Below are positions 47,242-49,724 of a stretch of DNA of 49,724 nt, one piece after another (within the stretch, counting starts at the first letter, position 1; every line of letters starts with the position of its first letter). Under the pieces are notes generated by a model. The model saw only the letters and a list, made by a program, of their open reading frames with translations, ran no database searches and had not been told where the DNA came from. The translations under genes and the position numbers were made by a program. This DNA comes from DASUBN01 sp050261675 (lineage in GTDB: Bacteria; Pseudomonadota; Gammaproteobacteria; Natronospirales; REEB76), in assembly GCA_050261675.1 (NCBI GenBank), contig JBLNDO010000062.1:1-49724 (forward strand), given 5' to 3'.

Positions 47242-47682
47242 TCAGTGTTTCGCCGGAAAGCATTCGGCCAGCTTTCCCAGAAGCACATCCCAGTGCTTGT
47301 GGCCCTTGCCGTAGTCATCGTCCGGCAGGTTCTCGTGCTTGAGCTTGAGGAGCGTGTCCTGGCCTTTCGCCTCGAAGGTCACCGTCACCACGGACTCGAG
47401 TCCGCGGGTGAACAGGGACATCCAGGCGAGCTGGATGCGGCGCGGACGGTCGAGCTCCACGAAGCGCCCGTAATGGGGCATCTCCTTGCCGTTGTCCTTG
47501 ATGCGCATGAAGTGGTATAGCCCGCCCTGCTTGGGCTTGAAGTCCAGCCGGTCGGACTGGTACCAGGGATTGCCCTGGTTCTGGGTGTCCAGCCAGGCGT
47601 CGTAGACTTCCGCCGGCGAGGCCGGGAGGGTGCGCTGGAAGTTCAATTCCATGGTCTTGTAGTCTCCGGTGTTGATGCTCAT
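47242..47682 (-). CDS. SRPBCC/AHSA1-domain protein
   Basis: A 146-residue START-like protein: MELNFQRTLPASPAEVYDAW, LDTQNQGNPWYQSDRLDFKP, GLYHFMRIKDNGKEMPHYGR, FVELDRPRRIQLAWMSLFTR, and LKLKHENLPDDDYGKGHKHW. The last segment is characteristic of AHSA1 proteins with the GxKxxW pattern. The ATG overlaps the ArsR stop (47679-47682). It is the second gene of the unit 48005-46759. Confidence 0.88.
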   Translation of the reverse strand: MSINTGDYKTMELNFQRTLPASPAEVYDAWLDTQNQGNPWYQSDRLDFKPKQGGLYHFMRIKDNGKEMPHYGRFVELDRPRRIQLAWMSLFTRGLESVVTVTFEAKGQDTLLKLKHENLPDDDYGKGHKHWDVLLGKLAECFPAKH

Positions 47683-48005
47683 GACTTGCGTTTCCTTTTC
47701 TCGATGAAGTGGCTCTCCAGGCGGTCCAGGTGTTCGTTCCAGAACCGCTCGTATTCGTGGACCCAGCCCGCGACTTGCCGCAACGGCGCGCCGCGGAATT
47801 CGATGAAGTGGTCCCGCCCCTGCACCTCCCGGTGCACCAGCCCCGCTTCCTCCAGCACCTTCAAGTGCTTGGAGACCGCGTTCAGCGACATGTCGAAGGG
47901 CTCCGCGATCTCCGTGACCCGGGCCGGACCCTTCGAGAGCCGCGCCAAAATGGCGCGCCGCGAGGGATGGGCGATGGCTTCGAGGACGACGGAAAGATCG
48001 TTCAT
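47679..48005 (-). CDS. ArsR-family regulator, first gene of the second SRPBCC unit
   Basis: A 108-residue winged helix: NDLSVVLEAIAHPSRRAILA, RLSKGPARVTEIAEPFDMSL, NAVSKHLKVLEEAGLVHREV, QGRDHFIEFRGAPLRQVAGW. It is a paralogue of the ArsR at 45877. The ATG at 48005 is chosen because it lies six bases from the predicted -10; the upstream TTG (48017) lies inside the -10. The palindrome at 48008-48035 indicates autoregulation. Confidence 0.92.
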   Translation of the reverse strand: MNDLSVVLEAIAHPSRRAILARLSKGPARVTEIAEPFDMSLNAVSKHLKVLEEAGLVHREVQGRDHFIEFRGAPLRQVAGWVHEYERFWNEHLDRLESHFIEKRKRKS

Positions 48006-48007
48006 GG

Positions 48008-48040
48008 AAACATTCAACCAGTAGGTTTAATGTTTGTCAA
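48008..48040 (-). promoter_or_regulatory. second ArsR promoter with palindrome, leaderless start
   Basis: On the minus strand: TTGACA (-35, 48040-48035), 17-base spacer, TTGAAT (-10, 48017-48012), six bases, then the ATG. An inverted repeat AACATTCAACC / GGTTTAATGTT (48009-48019 and 48024-48034) matches 10 of 11 pairs and covers the -10 and spacer. Architecture is the same as at 46202-46236. Confidence 0.7.
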
Positions 48041-48075
48041 GCCCCTTTCGTTCGTCAATCGCAGGAGGGTCTCAT

Positions 48076-49017
48076 TCAGGGGTCTGCGGCTCCATTCGGG
48101 ATCATCCCGATCGTCCGGAACCATGGCAGGAGCAAGCTGGGCCAATGGGTGATGGGAAGCGCCGTGGGCCTGAGGCCGAAGGCGTGCCCGCCTTGTGTAT
48201 ACAGATGCATTTCCACCGGCACGCCGGCCTTCTTCAGCGCCGCGAAATAGACCAGGGATTCCTCCACCCCATCCACGTGGTCGTCCTCCGCCTGCAGCAG
48301 GAAAGTGGGCGGCGTCCGCTCCGAGACCGGCACGTTGGGATTCAGCTTCCCGGCGCTCTCGATGTGCCCCGGATAGATGGCCACGGCGAAATCCGGACGG
48401 CAGCTTTCTTTGTCCGCCGCATCCACTAACTGATACAAACGGCGGTCGAAATGCGTGCTGATCTCCGCCACCAGGTAGCCTCCCGCGGAGAACCCGAGCA
48501 CGCCGAGCTTGCGCGGGTCGATGTGCCAATCCGTAGCGTGAAGACGCGTGAGACCCATGGCCCGCTGCACGTCTTCCAGCGACTGGGCGGGCACCATGAG
48601 GTTCTGCGGGCGGCAGTCGCAGTGCCAGTCGTAAGGCGCGCTCGGGACGCGGTATTTCAGCAGAACGCAGGTGATGCCGTTGGAGGTCAGCCAGTCGCAA
48701 ACCTCCGTGCCTTCGAGGTCGATGGCGAGGATCTGGAAGCCCCCGCCGGGGATCACTAGCACCGCGGCACCGGTGTTCTTTCCCGTGGGCGAATACACCG
48801 TGAGCGTGGGCTCGGAGATGTTGCCGAGATAGAGGTAGGGCTTGCCGGCCACCCGCTCCTTCTCTTCCGTCTTCATATATTCCAGCCCGGGCAGCGGCTG
48901 CGCATCCGGCACGATCCCCGGCCACAGGGTTAGCTGCGTGTGCCCCGGCGAAGGCTGCCAAGTATCGGCATATGCACACCCAGCCGCGAACAGCAGGCAG
49001 AGGACAAGAAATCTCAT
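48076..49017 (-). CDS. exported alpha/beta hydrolase (BD-FAE/acetyl-esterase type)
   Basis: A 313-residue protein with signal peptide (RFLVLCLLFAAGCAYA; the Cys could also be a lipobox, AAGC). The HGG-like oxyanion loop is VIPGGGFQILAIDLEGTEVC, the nucleophile elbow is GFSAGGYL, the acid is in LLQAEDDHVDGVEES, and the base is in YTQGGHAFGLRP. This is the layout of esterases such as xylan acetylesterase or endo-1,4-beta-xylanase-associated hydrolases. Substrate unknown. GGAG lies about ten bases upstream of the ATG. It stands just upstream of the second ArsR unit in the same direction and ends 35 bases before its -35. Confidence 0.87.
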   Translation of the reverse strand: MRFLVLCLLFAAGCAYADTWQPSPGHTQLTLWPGIVPDAQPLPGLEYMKTEEKERVAGKPYLYLGNISEPTLTVYSPTGKNTGAAVLVIPGGGFQILAIDLEGTEVCDWLTSNGITCVLLKYRVPSAPYDWHCDCRPQNLMVPAQSLEDVQRAMGLTRLHATDWHIDPRKLGVLGFSAGGYLVAEISTHFDRRLYQLVDAADKESCRPDFAVAIYPGHIESAGKLNPNVPVSERTPPTFLLQAEDDHVDGVEESLVYFAALKKAGVPVEMHLYTQGGHAFGLRPTALPITHWPSLLLPWFRTIGMIPNGAADP

Positions 49018-49035
49018 CGAAGCTTTACTCCTTCG

Positions 49036-49278
49036 CTATTTTTCAGCGTCTTTCTCCTTGGCCTCAAGCAGGGCGCGGGCTTTCTCCAAGTGATCCTTCG
49101 GTACCAGCACTTCCGCAGTGTCCAACTGTGGGGCAAAAGCGTGATAACGCTGTCCGTTGGGTTCGGCCTGCTTATTTGGTATACCGGCCTCTCCCAACAC
49201 GGCGCAGATGATACCGGCTTCCTTGAGGTACATGGGTCCGGTCACCGGCACCCAGTCCTTCTCGCCCATGTGGGTCAT
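49036..49278 (-). CDS. small DUF2007-like protein
   Basis: An 80-residue protein: DWVPVTGPMYLKEAGIICAV, LGEAGIPNKQAEPNGQRYHA, FAPQLDTAEVLVPKDHLEKA, RALLEAKEKDAEK. The order (helix with L.EAGI, then EVLVPKDHLEKARALL) recalls DUF2007, a putative signal-transducing domain. Identification is by eye. Its start overlaps the Ohr stop by four bases (49275-49278), so the two are translationally coupled. Confidence 0.65.
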   Translation of the reverse strand: MTHMGEKDWVPVTGPMYLKEAGIICAVLGEAGIPNKQAEPNGQRYHAFAPQLDTAEVLVPKDHLEKARALLEAKEKDAEK

Positions 49279-49709
49279 GCTCCTTCGATCTCCAGGTCCA
49301 CCTGCACGTTGTTGCGGGTGGCGTGGGAATACGGGCAGATCTTCTCGTGGGCTTCCTGGGCGAAGGCCTTGAGCTCCGCCTGGGGCAGGCTCTTGTCCCT
49401 CACGTGCAGCTTCACCGCCAGGCCGAAGCCACCCGCGTCCCGCGGACCGATGGAAACGCTGCAGGTGATGACTGCGCTCTTGGCGTTCTTCTTGTGCTGC
49501 GTCGCCACGTAGTCCAGCGCTCCGCCGAAGCAGGCCGCGTAGCCCGTGGCGAAGAGGTGCTCCGGCGTGGTGGTGTTGGGTTTGCCCGGGCCGCCCATGG
49601 CTTTCGGCACCGAGAGGTCCACCGACACTGAATGGTCCTCGGCCTCGGAGTGGCCGTTGCGGCCGCCGACCGCGGTGGCGACGGCGGTGAAAAGAGGTTT
49701 GATACCCAT
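49275..49709 (-). CDS. ohr: organic hydroperoxide resistance protein (Ohr)
   Basis: A 144-residue OsmC/Ohr-family peroxidase that reduces organic hydroperoxides with lipoyl or dihydrolipoamide electrons. The two active Cys are in TGYAACFGGAL and KICPYSHATRNNVQV, and the conserved Arg and Glu are in GGRNGH and TPEHLFA. Start 49709 (MGIKPLFTAV) has GAGGAG six bases upstream; the ATG at 49715 touches it. Ohr genes are often controlled by the Cys-based MarR regulator OhrR, but none is visible and the promoter lies past the window end. Confidence 0.95.
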   Translation of the reverse strand: MGIKPLFTAVATAVGGRNGHSEAEDHSVSVDLSVPKAMGGPGKPNTTTPEHLFATGYAACFGGALDYVATQHKKNAKSAVITCSVSIGPRDAGGFGLAVKLHVRDKSLPQAELKAFAQEAHEKICPYSHATRNNVQVDLEIEGA

Positions 49710-49724
49710 ATGCATCTCCTCAAT

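Noticed and set aside
1..49724. tRNA or rRNA genes, CRISPR arrays, insertion sequences, integrase genes and prophage.
   Set aside because: I looked for these and saw none; this rests on reading by eye and not on a search.

Overview
The window is chromosomal DNA from a high-GC, Gram-negative bacterium, most likely a gammaproteobacterium. The evidence is a set of lipopolysaccharide inner-core genes (waaF, hldD, a WaaE-like glycosyltransferase), a PagL-like outer-membrane deacylase, several outer-membrane barrels, glnE, an RlmL-type rRNA methyltransferase, an E. coli-type LexA box and a LysA/LysC fusion like those of Xanthomonadales and relatives. The genus cannot be fixed from the sequence. I see no rRNA or tRNA gene, CRISPR array, insertion sequence or prophage.

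Layout. 1-3.8 kb: TetR regulator, small conserved proteins, a VOC protein, a lipoprotein and an outer-membrane protein. 3.9-10.7 kb: a leftward run ending in a lipoprotein, with zinc-finger protein, glycosyltransferase, hldD and waaF downstream of glnE. 10.7-14.7 kb: rRNA methyltransferase, then lysAC behind a leader that looks like a complete lysine attenuator. 14.8-20.3 kb: VOC protein, ornithine-cyclodeaminase-like protein, metallo-hydrolase, serine hydrolase and a degenerate GGDEF membrane protein. 20.6-29.2 kb: VOC, DoxX, DinB-like, EamA transporter, a divergent MocR regulator with a multi-site operator, hydrolase plus cytochrome b561, SOS-controlled Pol IV, lipase. 29.3-35.7 kb: outer-membrane protein, methyltransferases, PagL, hemerythrin, SDR, and a tandem pair of SagB-type oxidoreductases. 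35.9-42 kb: ECF sigma factor with a His-rich membrane partner, exported protein, VOC, pirin, a chimeric pseudogene and a 939-residue double-kinase hybrid sensor. 42-49.7 kb: small exported proteins, a gene broken by an in-frame TGA, DUF4386 and DoxX-like proteins, two adjacent ArsR/SRPBCC operons with matching leaderless promoters, an esterase and Ohr.

Working together. hldD makes the activated heptose, waaF transfers it, and the GT2 enzyme probably decorates the core; PagL could trim the lipid A of the same molecule. lysAC carries the first and last steps of lysine synthesis, and its leader has Lys codons, a protector hairpin, an antiterminator and a terminator. Much of the rest is accessory housekeeping: stress (Pol IV, Ohr, hemerythrin), small-molecule handling (VOC, SRPBCC, DoxX) and envelope proteins.

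The most interesting signals are the putative lysine attenuator (11932-12144), a 45-nt two-hairpin intergenic repeat present twice with compensatory base changes (7800-7844 and 35851-35895), the twin leaderless ArsR promoters, the MocR operator, and the DUF4386::HxlR chimeric pseudogene. All of these come from reading the sequence by eye; none has been tested by search or folding software.
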